Positions 30,919 through 39,566 of a DNA stretch of 44,557 nt are shown here, piece after piece (position 1 is the first letter of the stretch; each line of letters begins with the position of its first letter). The DNA lies in assembly GCA_016234805.1 (NCBI GenBank), contig JACRNU010000076.1, positions 1-44,557 of the forward strand. Reading direction: 5' to 3'. A program made the position numbers and the translations under genes. The stretch comes from Elusimicrobiota bacterium (GTDB lineage: Bacteria > Elusimicrobiota > Elusimicrobia > UBA1565 > UBA9628). A model generated the notes under the pieces. It was not told the DNA's origin and made no database searches. It saw only the letters and a list, made by a program, of their open reading frames with translations.

Positions 30919-32533
30919 GCAGGGCCTCGTCCACCGCGCGGATGAGGGCATCCGCGTCCATTGGCCTGCCTTCAGGGTCGGAGAAGCGGCGCTCGATGGA
31001 GACTCCGGTCTCTGCCCGGATGAGGCGGCTCAGCGAGTCGGATGGCCCGGGTTCGATGAGGAGCATTTTGCGCGCGGACTTAAGGGGAGCGAGCGCCTCC
31101 TCAGCCTGGAAAGGCTCGAGACAGCGCAAGGCCAGGACATTGACTCGGCCCTGGCCTCCGGCATTGAAGTGGCGCATGGCATGGCGCATGGCGCTGCACG
31201 CGGACCCTGAGCCCACGAGGGTCAGCTCGGCATCCGTGGGTCCCTCGACCAAGAGAGGAACGATGCCTTTGCCTAGGCTCCGCCTTTTGGCCGCGAGCTT
31301 GGACAAGGCCGCCCCGACTGCCGCGAAACAAAGCCCTTCGTGGCCCGGGACCGCGCGGGGAGAGACGCCATTGCCTGTCATGGAGTACCGGTCATAAGGA
31401 GGCGATGGGTTTCCAGGAGCGCAAGAGGGATGGGCAGGGGCCCACACGCCCCGGTCGATCGAGGCATCGAGCCTTATGCGGCTGACTGTCTCGGTCCCGC
31501 CTGTAAGGCTGTCGTCGAGCATGATAAAGACGGGCGCCTGGAACCTCTCAGCAAGGTTGAATGCCTCGACGACCGTGTCCAGGACATCGGCCGGCCCTGT
31601 GGGGACGAGGACCGCCCGGCATGCGCCAGAGGGCACGGCCGCTCCCGGAGCAGCGCAGGAGCCTCCGAGCGCCGCGACCACCACGGGGATCTCGGCTTCC
31701 TCGGCAAAGGCCATGGCCCGGGCCGCGCCGGCAGAGTCTTCGACCACGGCCAGGCCGCGGCAGCCGGCGTGCCCGGCTCCGATCGCGGCTCCGACCGCGC
31801 CAGCGTCATCCGGGGCATGATGGAGGACCACGCCGTACTCAGCCGCCCTCGGCTCAAGCCAGGCCAGGGCACGCGAATCAGCCGACGCAGGGCCGACAGC
31901 CGCGAACTTGCAGCCGGCGGCAAGCGCGCCCAAGGAGAGCGCCTCCGCCCCGGAGAGGGCCAGCAGTTTCCGGTCCGACCTCGGAAGACGCAGTCCTGCC
32001 AGGGGAGCGGCGGCGCCGGCGGCCTCGAACCCGGCCTTGGCAGCCAGCAGGTCCTCGGCCACGGACTCCGAGGCTTCCGAGGCCCGCACCTCTCGGATGA
32101 CCGCGTCCAGAAGGCCGGTGTCCAAGCCGGCCAGACGGGCGAGGCCGCCCAAGGCAGCCATGTTCCACCGGCCCGGAGCCAGGCGCAGGCCGGTCGAAGA
32201 CAAGCCCACGGACACGGCATGGCGCCGCAAGGTCCCGGCCGGGACCTTGGCCCGGTCCGGATCGAAAAGGATGACGCCCGAGACATCGGAAGCCTTGTCG
32301 AGCACCGCCTCCTCGTCGAACGCCACGAGGAACCCGCACCCTGACGGGACCGCAAGGATGCGCTCAGGCCCGGTCGAGAGCCTCAGGACCATCCGCTCCG
32401 AAGGGATGCCCGACCGCGGCGGCTCCCAGGCCCTGGCATGGAGTCCCGACCGGGAGAGGAGCCGGAGGAGGACGCTCCCCATCAGGCGTACGCCTTCGCT
32501 CCGCCTGCCGAGGACCCAGAGGTCCAGGTTCAC
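30911..32533 (-). CDS. 2-oxoacid:ferredoxin oxidoreductase gamma-alpha fusion, degenerate
   Basis: The 540-residue protein starts at GTG 32533, overlapping the queF stop as GTGA. The N-terminal gamma-type domain (about 1-180) is followed by the alpha pyrimidine domain (GAEALSLGALAAGCKFAAV, VFIMLDDSLTGG) and the C-terminal domain (LTLVGSGSACSAMRHAM, MLLIEPGPSDSLSRLIRAET). Several family motifs are altered: the gamma GxGGQGV loop reads GRRSEGVRL, the YPITPSS segment reads VGPASADS, the EDE motif reads PDD, and SGPG reads DSAG. The order of domains is that of KorA/OorA fusions. An intact frame with lost catalytic motifs in both subunits suggests a repurposed complex. Confidence 0.75.
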   Translation of the reverse strand: MNLDLWVLGRRSEGVRLMGSVLLRLLSRSGLHARAWEPPRSGIPSERMVLRLSTGPERILAVPSGCGFLVAFDEEAVLDKASDVSGVILFDPDRAKVPAGTLRRHAVSVGLSSTGLRLAPGRWNMAALGGLARLAGLDTGLLDAVIREVRASEASESVAEDLLAAKAGFEAAGAAAPLAGLRLPRSDRKLLALSGAEALSLGALAAGCKFAAVGPASADSRALAWLEPRAAEYGVVLHHAPDDAGAVGAAIGAGHAGCRGLAVVEDSAGAARAMAFAEEAEIPVVVAALGGSCAAPGAAVPSGACRAVLVPTGPADVLDTVVEAFNLAERFQAPVFIMLDDSLTGGTETVSRIRLDASIDRGVWAPAHPSCAPGNPSPPYDRYSMTGNGVSPRAVPGHEGLCFAAVGAALSKLAAKRRSLGKGIVPLLVEGPTDAELTLVGSGSACSAMRHAMRHFNAGGQGRVNVLALRCLEPFQAEEALAPLKSARKMLLIEPGPSDSLSRLIRAETGVSIERRFSDPEGRPMDADALIRAVDEALHG

Positions 32534-32946
32534 TTCCTTGTCCCTGACCTCTTCCTCGGATAGCGCGCCGTCACGGTGGCGCTCATGCCCCCACGCGCGG
32601 TGAACCGGCCCTCCACCTCGGCCCAGACGGGCCGCACCGCGGCGGCCACGTCGTCGAGGATGCGGTTGACCGCGTTCTCGTTGAAGATCCCCATGTTCCG
32701 GTAGGCGAGGATGTAGTACTTGAACGATTTGAGCTCCACGCACGAAGCCGCGGGCTCGTAGCGCAGGGTCACGGTCCCGAAGTCCGGGAGCCCGGTCTTG
32801 GGGCACACGCAGGTGAACTCCGAGACCTCGATGCCCACCGAGTAGCCGCGGTGCTGGTTGGGCCAGGCTTCGATGGGCGGCAGAACGGCCTTGGTCCCCG
32901 AGACAGCCTGCTTGGAGCCGTAGCCGTAGATGGATCGCTTTTTCAT
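32530..32946 (-). CDS. queF: QueF, preQ0 reductase (type I)
   Basis: The 138-residue protein matches the unimodal (YkvM-type) nitrile reductase: FTCVCPKTGLPDFGTV with the nucleophilic Cys48, then CVELKSFKYYILAYRNMGIF with Glu90 just after. It reduces 7-cyano-7-deazaguanine to preQ1 with NADPH in queuosine biosynthesis. ATG 32946 overlaps the P-type ATPase stop as ATGA and has AAGGAGG upstream. No other queuosine gene is in the window. It is an odd companion for a copper pump and oxidoreductase subunits. Confidence 0.94.
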   Translation of the reverse strand: MKKRSIYGYGSKQAVSGTKAVLPPIEAWPNQHRGYSVGIEVSEFTCVCPKTGLPDFGTVTLRYEPAASCVELKSFKYYILAYRNMGIFNENAVNRILDDVAAAVRPVWAEVEGRFTARGGMSATVTARYPRKRSGTRK

Positions 32947-35162
32947 CCCCCCCTCCTTAGTCTCAACGAATTCAAAACGACCGAGATGGAACCCAGGGCC
33001 ATGGCCGCGCCGGCGTACTGCGGCCGGATCATGATGCCGAAGAACGGATAGAGGCCTCCGGCCGCGACCGGGATGAGCGCGATGTTGTAGATGAAGGCCC
33101 AGAAGAGGTTCTCCCGGATGACCCTGCGGATACGGCGGCCGAAAGTGAGCGCCCGGACTACGTTCCCGAGGTCCGGCTTCATGAGCGTCATGTCCGCGGA
33201 CTCCACCGCAATGTCGGTACCGCACGCCAGGGAGATGCCGATGTCCGCGAGGCTGAGCGCCGGAGCGTCGTTGAACCCCTCGCCCACCATGGCGACCTTC
33301 AGCCCCCCTGCCATGAGCCTCCGCACGAGCCCGGCCTTCTCCTCGGGCAGGACCTCGGCGAAGACCTTTTCGATGCCGGCTTCCCGGGCCACTCGCTCCG
33401 CGGTCTCCTTGCGGTCCCCGGTCACGAGCATCACGTCCACGCCCATCTCCTTGAGGCTGGCCACCGCGGCCGCGGCCGTGGGCCGCAGGGTGTCCGCCAC
33501 CACGAACGCCCCCAGCCACTGGCCGTCAGCGCAGACGCCGAGGATGGACCCTCCCTCTTGCGCGAGCTTCTCTCCTCCGGCCGTGGGCATGGGCCCGACC
33601 TGCTGGACCAGCCAGGGCAGGGCGCCCACGAGGACCTTGCGTCCCTTGACCGTGGCCGCCACCCCGCGGCCCGGCATGGCCTCGAAGGATTCGACTGCCG
33701 CGGCTTCGGCGCCCTTCTGCTTCCCATAAGCCAGGACCGCGGCCGCGAAAGGATGCTCCGAGCGCCCCTCCGCGGACATGCACAGGCCGAGCATCCCGGC
33801 CAGGTCTCCCTGGAACACAACCGCGCGCGTGACCTTGGGCTTGCCCTCGGTCAAAGTCCCGGTCTTGTCGAACAAGACCGCGTCGAGCTTGCCCATGTCC
33901 TCGAGCACGTCCGCGTTCCCGATGAAGATGCCCATCTCCGCGGCGCGGCCCATCCCGGCCATGAGCGCCAGCGGAGTGGCCAGGCCCAGGGCGCAGGGGC
34001 AGGCCACGGCCAGGACGTTGGCCATGGAGGTCAGGGCGAGCAGGACGCGCTGGGGTTCGGGCCCGTAGATGGCCCAGAGGAAGGCGCTGGCCACCGCGAT
34101 CAGGATGACCACGGGCACGAAGACCGCGGCCACGCGGTCCACGAACCGCTGGATCTTGGGCTTGGAGGACTGGCTCTCTCGCACCGCCTCCACGATCCTG
34201 GCCAGGGCCGATTCCGAGCCCGGCTTCTCGACGCGGACGTCCAAAGACCCCTGCTGAACCAGGGTCCCTCCCCAGACTCGGCTGGACGCGGACTTCTCCA
34301 CAGGGTTGCTCTCGCCGGTCAGGAGCGACTCGTCGACCGCGCCGGCGCCCTCGACCACGACCCCGTCCATGCCGATCTGCTCTCCCGGCCGCACCCGGAT
34401 GACCGAGCCCACGGCCACGGTCTCGATGAGCGCGATCTCCTCCTTGCCGGCCCGCAGCACCCGGACGCTCTTGGGCGACATGCGCATGAGCCGGGCCACG
34501 GCCTCGCTGGTCTTGCCGCGGGTCCGGGCCTCGAGCCAGCGCCCCAGGGTGACGAGGGTGATCAGTCCCGCCACCGCGCCCCACTGGGTCACGCGCGCCT
34601 GGGGCGGCAGGGACTCCGGGAAGAGCACGACAAACGAGCTAAAGAGGAACGCGACCCAGGTGCTCAGGGACACCAGGGTGTTCATGTCCGCGGCGCGGCG
34701 CAGGAGGCTGCGAGCGAAGCCCTGGTGGAAATGCCACCCGCCCCAGAGTTGGAGAGGCAGGGCGAGCAGGAGTTCGGTGTAGGGCGAGAGCCCGAGCCGA
34801 TGCCCGGCCATGAGGGGAGCGGAAAGGACCGCCCCGAGCACGAACCTCCAGAAGAAGCCTCTCTCCTCGTCGCGCCCGGACGACCAGCCCAGGGCCTCGG
34901 CTTCGACGCGGCTCTCGCCGGCGCCGAGCACGTCGTAGCCCAGGGCTTCGATGGCGCGCCGGACGAGCTTGAGGTCGAGCCCGGCGCGGTACGTCAGGGC
35001 GACCGTGCGCGTGGTCAGGTCCACGCGCACCGACTCGATGGCCGCGAGCTTGCCCACCGCGGTCTCGACGAGCGCGACGCAGGAGGCGCAGTGCATCCCC
35101 CCCACCGTGAACACGGCGCGCCGGGAGGCCTGCCCTGCCCCGGCTTCGGCGACAGGGCTCAT
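32943..35162 (-). CDS. copper-type P1B ATPase (CopA-like)
   Basis: The 739-residue protein has an N-terminal HMA domain (GGMHCASC, Cys25/Cys28), eight predicted membrane helices, actuator TGES near 282, the ion-path CPC in VACPCALGLATP, phosphorylation site DKTGTLTEG near 430 and SEHPFAAAVL. These define a Cu(+)-transporting P-type ATPase moving copper out of the cytosol. The hinge motif normally GDGxND reads GEGFNDAPAL near 626, an Asp-to-Glu change at a conserved position. ATG 35162 overlaps the preceding stop as ATGA, which decides it over the ATG 15 nt upstream. Confidence 0.92.
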   Translation of the reverse strand: MSPVAEAGAGQASRRAVFTVGGMHCASCVALVETAVGKLAAIESVRVDLTTRTVALTYRAGLDLKLVRRAIEALGYDVLGAGESRVEAEALGWSSGRDEERGFFWRFVLGAVLSAPLMAGHRLGLSPYTELLLALPLQLWGGWHFHQGFARSLLRRAADMNTLVSLSTWVAFLFSSFVVLFPESLPPQARVTQWGAVAGLITLVTLGRWLEARTRGKTSEAVARLMRMSPKSVRVLRAGKEEIALIETVAVGSVIRVRPGEQIGMDGVVVEGAGAVDESLLTGESNPVEKSASSRVWGGTLVQQGSLDVRVEKPGSESALARIVEAVRESQSSKPKIQRFVDRVAAVFVPVVILIAVASAFLWAIYGPEPQRVLLALTSMANVLAVACPCALGLATPLALMAGMGRAAEMGIFIGNADVLEDMGKLDAVLFDKTGTLTEGKPKVTRAVVFQGDLAGMLGLCMSAEGRSEHPFAAAVLAYGKQKGAEAAAVESFEAMPGRGVAATVKGRKVLVGALPWLVQQVGPMPTAGGEKLAQEGGSILGVCADGQWLGAFVVADTLRPTAAAAVASLKEMGVDVMLVTGDRKETAERVAREAGIEKVFAEVLPEEKAGLVRRLMAGGLKVAMVGEGFNDAPALSLADIGISLACGTDIAVESADMTLMKPDLGNVVRALTFGRRIRRVIRENLFWAFIYNIALIPVAAGGLYPFFGIMIRPQYAGAAMALGSISVVLNSLRLRRGG

Positions 35163-35971
35163 AAGGCGCGCTGCCATTCCGAGTAGAAGCCCGCGAGGTC
35201 CCGCCAGGGGAAAGCCTGCCCCACGGCCTCGTCGAGCGTCCGGCCCTCCTTCACCGCGGAGAGGAACTGCGAGAAGCCGATCCGGCCGCCCCTCTCGATC
35301 ATGAACCGGACCATGGCGTAGGCCTGCGCGTACCAGGCATTGACCTCGTACTCGGCCTCGGTCAAGGGCACGAAGCGCGCCATGTTCTCCATGGTGATGG
35401 GCTGGGAGCGGACCTTCTCGCGCAGGGAGACGAACGGGTCCCTCGCGCCCTGGGGCCCGGCCAGGGCCAGGGATTCCTCGTAGACCGCCAGGCCCTCGTT
35501 GACCCAGCGCAAGGTCGGGTCCGACCGGCCCAGGTACTCGAAGAAGATAAGGTGGGCCATCTCGTGGGCGATGATCCCGGGAAGATGGGGGCCGTGGTAG
35601 GTGTAGATGGCGTTGCCGACCGAAACCCCTCCGGACCAGGCGGGCTGCTCGGTCTTCTTGCGGAACTCGTCGCTGTTGGCGTAGACCACGATCCGGTAGA
35701 GGCCCCGGGGCCGGAAGGAGAACAGGTTGGTGTCCACCATGATCCGGTTGTAGGACTCTTCCGCGGTCTCCGCGACCCTCCGGGCAGGCTCCGACCCGTA
35801 GGTCCGGATGGAGAAATGGAGGCTGTCGAGCTCGGAGGCGCCGGGATCCAGGGGCTCGAAAGGCCCGGTGGTGATGGCCGCGGGCCTGGTCTCGTACACC
35901 GGAAGGGCGCCCTGGTAGGGGACGCAGGCTGCGGTCAGCAGGGCGAGGCCGGCGAGGGCGAAGCTTCTCAT
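35159..35971 (-). CDS. peptidase MA-like metallopeptidase lipoprotein
   Basis: The 270-residue protein has a lipoprotein signal (FALAGLALLTAACVP) and a gluzincin-type zinc motif HEMAHLIFFEYLG followed by LRWVNEGLAVYEE, the third ligand Glu. This is the peptidase MA-family pattern. Upstream YRIVVYANSDEFRKKT and a YHGPHLPGIIAHE strand fit the family. It is expected to act in the periplasm or on the outer-membrane inner face. It leads the overlapping five-gene operon, diverging from the RumA-type gene across about 38 nt. A TTG 21 nt upstream is an alternative start. Confidence 0.82.
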   Translation of the reverse strand: MRSFALAGLALLTAACVPYQGALPVYETRPAAITTGPFEPLDPGASELDSLHFSIRTYGSEPARRVAETAEESYNRIMVDTNLFSFRPRGLYRIVVYANSDEFRKKTEQPAWSGGVSVGNAIYTYHGPHLPGIIAHEMAHLIFFEYLGRSDPTLRWVNEGLAVYEESLALAGPQGARDPFVSLREKVRSQPITMENMARFVPLTEAEYEVNAWYAQAYAMVRFMIERGGRIGFSQFLSAVKEGRTLDEAVGQAFPWRDLAGFYSEWQRAL

Positions 35972-35994
35972 GGTCTGCGCCCTATTGTACAAAA

Positions 35995-36003
35995 TGGTAC
36001 GAT
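35995..36003 (+). promoter_or_regulatory. extended -10 of the RumA-type gene, leaderless type
   Basis: TGGTACGAT ends 6 nt before GTG 36010. The same short divergent spacer carries TACAAT on the minus strand, 12 nt before the ATG of the peptidase gene. Confidence 0.5.
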
Positions 36004-36009
36004 TCGGTC

Positions 36010-37416
36010 GTGGAAACGCTGACGGTCCGCGTCGAGCGCATGGCCCCGGAAGGCTCCGGCATCGGACGGTCCCCCAGGGAACGCTCGGGCTCCGCCCTTG
36101 ACCGCGCCCAAGGGCAGGTCGTGTTCGTGCCTTTCGCTGCTCCCGGAGACCTCCTCGAGGTCGAGGTCACGGCCTCCAAGTCGACATTCCTTCGGACCCG
36201 CGTCCTCAAGGTGCTCGAACCCGGGCTGGGCCGCGTCCTGCCCCGCTGTCCCCTGCATTTCGACCCCTCAAGGCCGGGACCGGCGTGCGGCGGCTGCGAC
36301 TGGCAGCACCTCGACTACGGCAGCCAGCTCGCGGCCAAGAAGGAGATCGTGGCCGATGCCCTGCGCCGCATCGCCAAGGCCGGCGCCGCGGAAGTCGCCC
36401 CGGTCAAACCGTCTCCCCTTGAGTGGGCCTACAGGAACAAGGTGCAGGTCCCCTTCGGTAAAGGTCCCGGAGCCTCGCCCATCGCGGGGTTCTACGCCTG
36501 CGGCTCCCACAGCATCGTGCCTCTCGAAGCCTGCCCGGTCCAGACGGACCTGTCCGTGGCCATCCTGCGCCGGGTCCGGGAGCTCGCTGGAAAGCTGGGC
36601 TGGCGTCCTTATGAGGAACACTCGGGCCGGGGCTGGCTGCGCCATCTTTATATCAGGACGAACGCGGACAACCAGGCCATCGCGGCCATCGTGACCAGGG
36701 ACCCGTCCCTGCCGGGGGGCCCGGAGTTCATCCGCGAGATGCGTTCTCGCTTCCACCAGCTCGTCGGCCTCTACCAGAACGTCCAGCCCATGAAGACCTC
36801 CGTGATCCTGGGCCCGACATGGAAGACTCTCTGGGGAAGCCGCGGCCTCACGGAGAGGATCGGCCGCCTGCGCTTCTTCTCCTCGCCGGGCTCCTTCATG
36901 CAGGTCAACACCGGGGCCGCGGCTCTCCTCTATGACGAAGCCCTCTCCGCCCTGACCGAAGGGGGCCGGACCTTCCCCCTGGTCTTCGACGTCTACTGCG
37001 GGGTCGGGACCATCTCGCTCTGGGTGGCGGGCGCCGCGGACCGCGTGCTCGGCATCGAGGAGAACCGAGCCGCGGTGCAGGACGCCATCCTCAACTGCCG
37101 GACCAACGACATCCGCAACGTCCGCTTCCAGGCCGGAAGGGCGGAGGGCCTGCTCTCCAGGGCCGTGCGGGAAACCCCGGGCCCGGCCGCGGCCATCGTG
37201 GACCCGCCGCGCAGCGGCCTGACCCCTCCTGTCCTGAGGTGCCTCACCGCAGGCGCCATCCGGCGCGTGGTCTATGTCTCCTGCGACCCCGCCACCTTCG
37301 CCCGGGACGCGGGCTACCTCCTGCGCTCGGGCTTTCGCCTGCGCCGGGTCCAGCCCCTGGACCTGTTCCCCCAGACCTCGCACGTCGAAATCGTCGGCCT
37401 GCTGGATAGGTCTTAA
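36010..37416 (+). CDS. RumA/TrmA-family RNA (uracil-5-)-methyltransferase
   Basis: The 468-residue protein has an N-terminal TRAM domain (GQVVFVPFAAPGDLLEVEV), the iron-sulfur cysteines Cys80, Cys93 and Cys96 (ACGGCDWQHLDY) with a fourth in PLEACPVQ, the SAM motif FDVYCGVGTISLWVAG, VDPPRSGL and the nucleophilic Cys425 in VSCDPATFARD. It forms 5-methyluridine in RNA. With the 4Fe-4S cysteines and TRAM domain it belongs to the RlmD/RlmCD group acting on 23S rRNA; the exact position is not determinable. It starts at GTG 36010, right behind an extended -10. Confidence 0.92.
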   Translation: METLTVRVERMAPEGSGIGRSPRERSGSALDRAQGQVVFVPFAAPGDLLEVEVTASKSTFLRTRVLKVLEPGLGRVLPRCPLHFDPSRPGPACGGCDWQHLDYGSQLAAKKEIVADALRRIAKAGAAEVAPVKPSPLEWAYRNKVQVPFGKGPGASPIAGFYACGSHSIVPLEACPVQTDLSVAILRRVRELAGKLGWRPYEEHSGRGWLRHLYIRTNADNQAIAAIVTRDPSLPGGPEFIREMRSRFHQLVGLYQNVQPMKTSVILGPTWKTLWGSRGLTERIGRLRFFSSPGSFMQVNTGAAALLYDEALSALTEGGRTFPLVFDVYCGVGTISLWVAGAADRVLGIEENRAAVQDAILNCRTNDIRNVRFQAGRAEGLLSRAVRETPGPAAAIVDPPRSGLTPPVLRCLTAGAIRRVVYVSCDPATFARDAGYLLRSGFRLRRVQPLDLFPQTSHVEIVGLLDRS

Positions 37417-37446
37417 GACCTATGCCGAATATGGGTCCATAGCCGG

Positions 37447-37475
37447 TTGCAATTTTCGGACTCTTGCTGTATCCT
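37447..37475 (+). promoter_or_regulatory. promoter of the coiled-coil exported protein
   Basis: TTGCAA (37447-37452) and TATCCT (37470-37475) are spaced by 17 bp. An ATG at 37483 is 7 nt downstream (leaderless option), and a Shine-Dalgarno GGAGAGG serves ATG 37504. Confidence 0.6.
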
Positions 37476-37503
37476 AAGGGTAATGCGTATGGAGAGGTAT
37501 CCC

Positions 37504-39114
37504 ATGAACCGCCTGCTCGCCGTCATCGCCGTCACCTTCGTTTTCGGCAGCGCCGCCCCTGCCAGCGCCCAGCGCCAACTCCCGCAGTGGCAGCCCAAGG
37601 TCGAGAGCCACAGCTACTGGCAGGAGTTCAGCTTCACGGACGAGGCCGGCTACCGCCACACCGCGTACTGCTATTACCCCTCCTGCAAGGTCGAGGGAGA
37701 AGGCACCCAGGCCAACATCTACGAGCTGACCATGATCGACAGGAAGGAGATCAAGGACGGCTCCCTGCACCACTACAGTTCGAAGCTCTCTCCTTACATC
37801 CTCACCCGGCCCGCTCCCACCGGCTTCTGGAGCAAGAAGTACTCGCAGTGGAAGGTCACCAGCGCCTCGGACGCCAAGTTCTCCGCGGACATGGTCCCGG
37901 CTGGGCCGGCATTCGTCCCCCCCAACTTCCAATTCGTGGTCATGGCCCCGACAGAGATCCTGCCGACCGGCACGCAGATGAAAGCCGAGAAGGAGCGCGT
38001 CACCAAGGAAGCCGCTGCCAAGGCCGAGCAGGAGCGCCTCGCCAAGGAGAAGAAAGCCGAGCAGGACCGCATCGCCAAGGAGAAGAAGGCTGAGCAGGAG
38101 CGCCTCGCCAAGGAAGCAGCGGCCGAAAAAGACCGCCTCGCCAAGGAAGCGGCGGCCGAGAAAGACCGCATCGCCAAGGAGGCAGCTGAGCGGGAGCGCG
38201 TCGCTCGCGAGAACGCGGCCAAGCAGCCCCAGCCCACTCCCGGCAAGCAGCCCGAGCCCGGCAAGGACCAGCCCGTGGCGGCCAATGAATTGACGCCCTT
38301 CGAGATCGTCGTGCTCAAGGCCGGCGAGACCGCTCCTGAGAAGGTGAAGATCGACGAGGCCCTCAAGGCCAAGGGCACCAAGGAGTACGACAATTTCGTC
38401 GTGGCCGCCAAGATCAAGGTCATGAATAAGGCGAAGGCCTACGTGCATCCCTCATGGCAGCCGAAGAACCCCAACGCGGCCAAGGTCTGGAACCGCTTCG
38501 ACGCCATGGAGCAGGACTACATCAAGGAGCGGATCAAGGACGTGGGGCCCGATGCCCAGGCCGTCTTCGACAAGCAGCTCGAGGCCGCGGGGAAGGACCC
38601 GAAGAAGGCCGAGGACATGGTCTCGACCTACCGCTCCTTCATCAAGGAAGAGTTCACCCTCTACACCGGAGCTCAGGGCGGCAGGCTCGCGGCCAAGGAG
38701 CAGTTGGAGCGCATGAGCGAGATCATGAAGCGGGTCGAGGGCGCCAAGACCATCGAGGACGGCAAGCAGGTCCTCGACACGACCACCAGCGGCAAGGGCT
38801 CGGACCAGACCGTGGACAAGGGCCCCACCGGAGAGCAGGCGGCAAACTCTCAGCTTCCCGGCAAGCCCAATCCCAATCTCGCCAACAATCCTCCGAAGAA
38901 GAAGCCGCTTGGCGTCCCCAAGATCGGCAAGGACGAGGGCAAGGAAGGGGCCGCTGAGAAGACCGACACGAAGCTCTGGGTCAGGAGGATCGGCTCCACG
39001 GCCATGGCCGGCATCGCCTTCGCGATCATCGGCTCGATCTTCGGAGCTCCGCTCCTCATGGGCCTGCTCGGGATCGGGCTCGGCATCCTCTACAACTACG
39101 CGCAGGACGCCTGA
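37504..39114 (+). CDS. exported coiled-coil repeat protein with C-terminal Gly-rich membrane segment
   Basis: The 536-residue protein has a signal peptide (MNRLLAVIAVTFVFGSAAPA). A globular domain (about 25-170) has YWQEFSFTDEAGYRHTAYCY and paired cysteines. A Lys/Glu/Ala coiled coil of about seven 11-residue units (AEQERLAKEKK type) follows, then a second helical domain and a C-terminal glycine-zipper hairpin (AGIAFAIIGSIFGAPLLMGL). ATG 37504 is preferred because of GGAGAGG 6 nt upstream; an ATG at 37483 is possible. The TolA-like linker and terminal membrane hairpin suggest a structural envelope protein. The family is not recognised. It overlaps lspA convergently by 19 nt. Confidence 0.75.
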   Translation: MNRLLAVIAVTFVFGSAAPASAQRQLPQWQPKVESHSYWQEFSFTDEAGYRHTAYCYYPSCKVEGEGTQANIYELTMIDRKEIKDGSLHHYSSKLSPYILTRPAPTGFWSKKYSQWKVTSASDAKFSADMVPAGPAFVPPNFQFVVMAPTEILPTGTQMKAEKERVTKEAAAKAEQERLAKEKKAEQDRIAKEKKAEQERLAKEAAAEKDRLAKEAAAEKDRIAKEAAERERVARENAAKQPQPTPGKQPEPGKDQPVAANELTPFEIVVLKAGETAPEKVKIDEALKAKGTKEYDNFVVAAKIKVMNKAKAYVHPSWQPKNPNAAKVWNRFDAMEQDYIKERIKDVGPDAQAVFDKQLEAAGKDPKKAEDMVSTYRSFIKEEFTLYTGAQGGRLAAKEQLERMSEIMKRVEGAKTIEDGKQVLDTTTSGKGSDQTVDKGPTGEQAANSQLPGKPNPNLANNPPKKKPLGVPKIGKDEGKEGAAEKTDTKLWVRRIGSTAMAGIAFAIIGSIFGAPLLMGLLGIGLGILYNYAQDA

Positions 39115-39560
39115 TCCCTGCGGTCTTCCTTCCTGAGCCCCCAGGCCAGGCTGAACGCGCCGACCGTGACGCATGAGTCGGCGAGGTTGAAGACCGGCCA
39201 GACCCTGAAGTCCAGGAAATCCACCACGAACCCGTAGGCGATGCGGTCGTAGATGTTGCCGAGCGCGCCCGCGATGACGAGGAGCGCGCCGTACTGGAGC
39301 CAGGGATTGTCCTTGGGCCACTTCCGCCGCAGGTGGAGGAGCCCGCCGAGCAGGACCGCGGCCACCACGATGAACAAGCCGTTCCTGCGAGTCCCCATCC
39401 CGAAGGCCGCGCCCGTGTTCTCCACGTAGGTCAGGTGGAAGAACGGGGCCAGGGGGATGCCGTCGATGGGCCGCAGGTGCCTCAGGGCCAGGACCTTGGT
39501 CAGCCGGTCCGCGAGGAACAGCCCCGCGACCAGCAGGGAGTGGCTAAGGGCTCGTGCCAC
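39096..39560 (-). CDS. lspA: lipoprotein signal peptidase (SPase II)
   Basis: The 154-residue protein has four hydrophobic segments and the family motifs VENTGAAFGM, GALGNIYDRIAYG and FNLADSCVTVG. The catalytic aspartates are in NIYDR and NLADS. It cleaves signal peptides of prolipoproteins at the lipobox cysteine; at least three putative substrates are encoded in this window (GH75-like, thioredoxin-like and peptidase MA-like lipoproteins). GTG 39560 starts 6 nt after the ileS stop, the common ileS-lspA order. Confidence 0.95.
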   Translation of the reverse strand: MARALSHSLLVAGLFLADRLTKVLALRHLRPIDGIPLAPFFHLTYVENTGAAFGMGTRRNGLFIVVAAVLLGGLLHLRRKWPKDNPWLQYGALLVIAGALGNIYDRIAYGFVVDFLDFRVWPVFNLADSCVTVGAFSLAWGLRKEDRRDQASCA

Positions 39561-39566
39561 AAGCCC

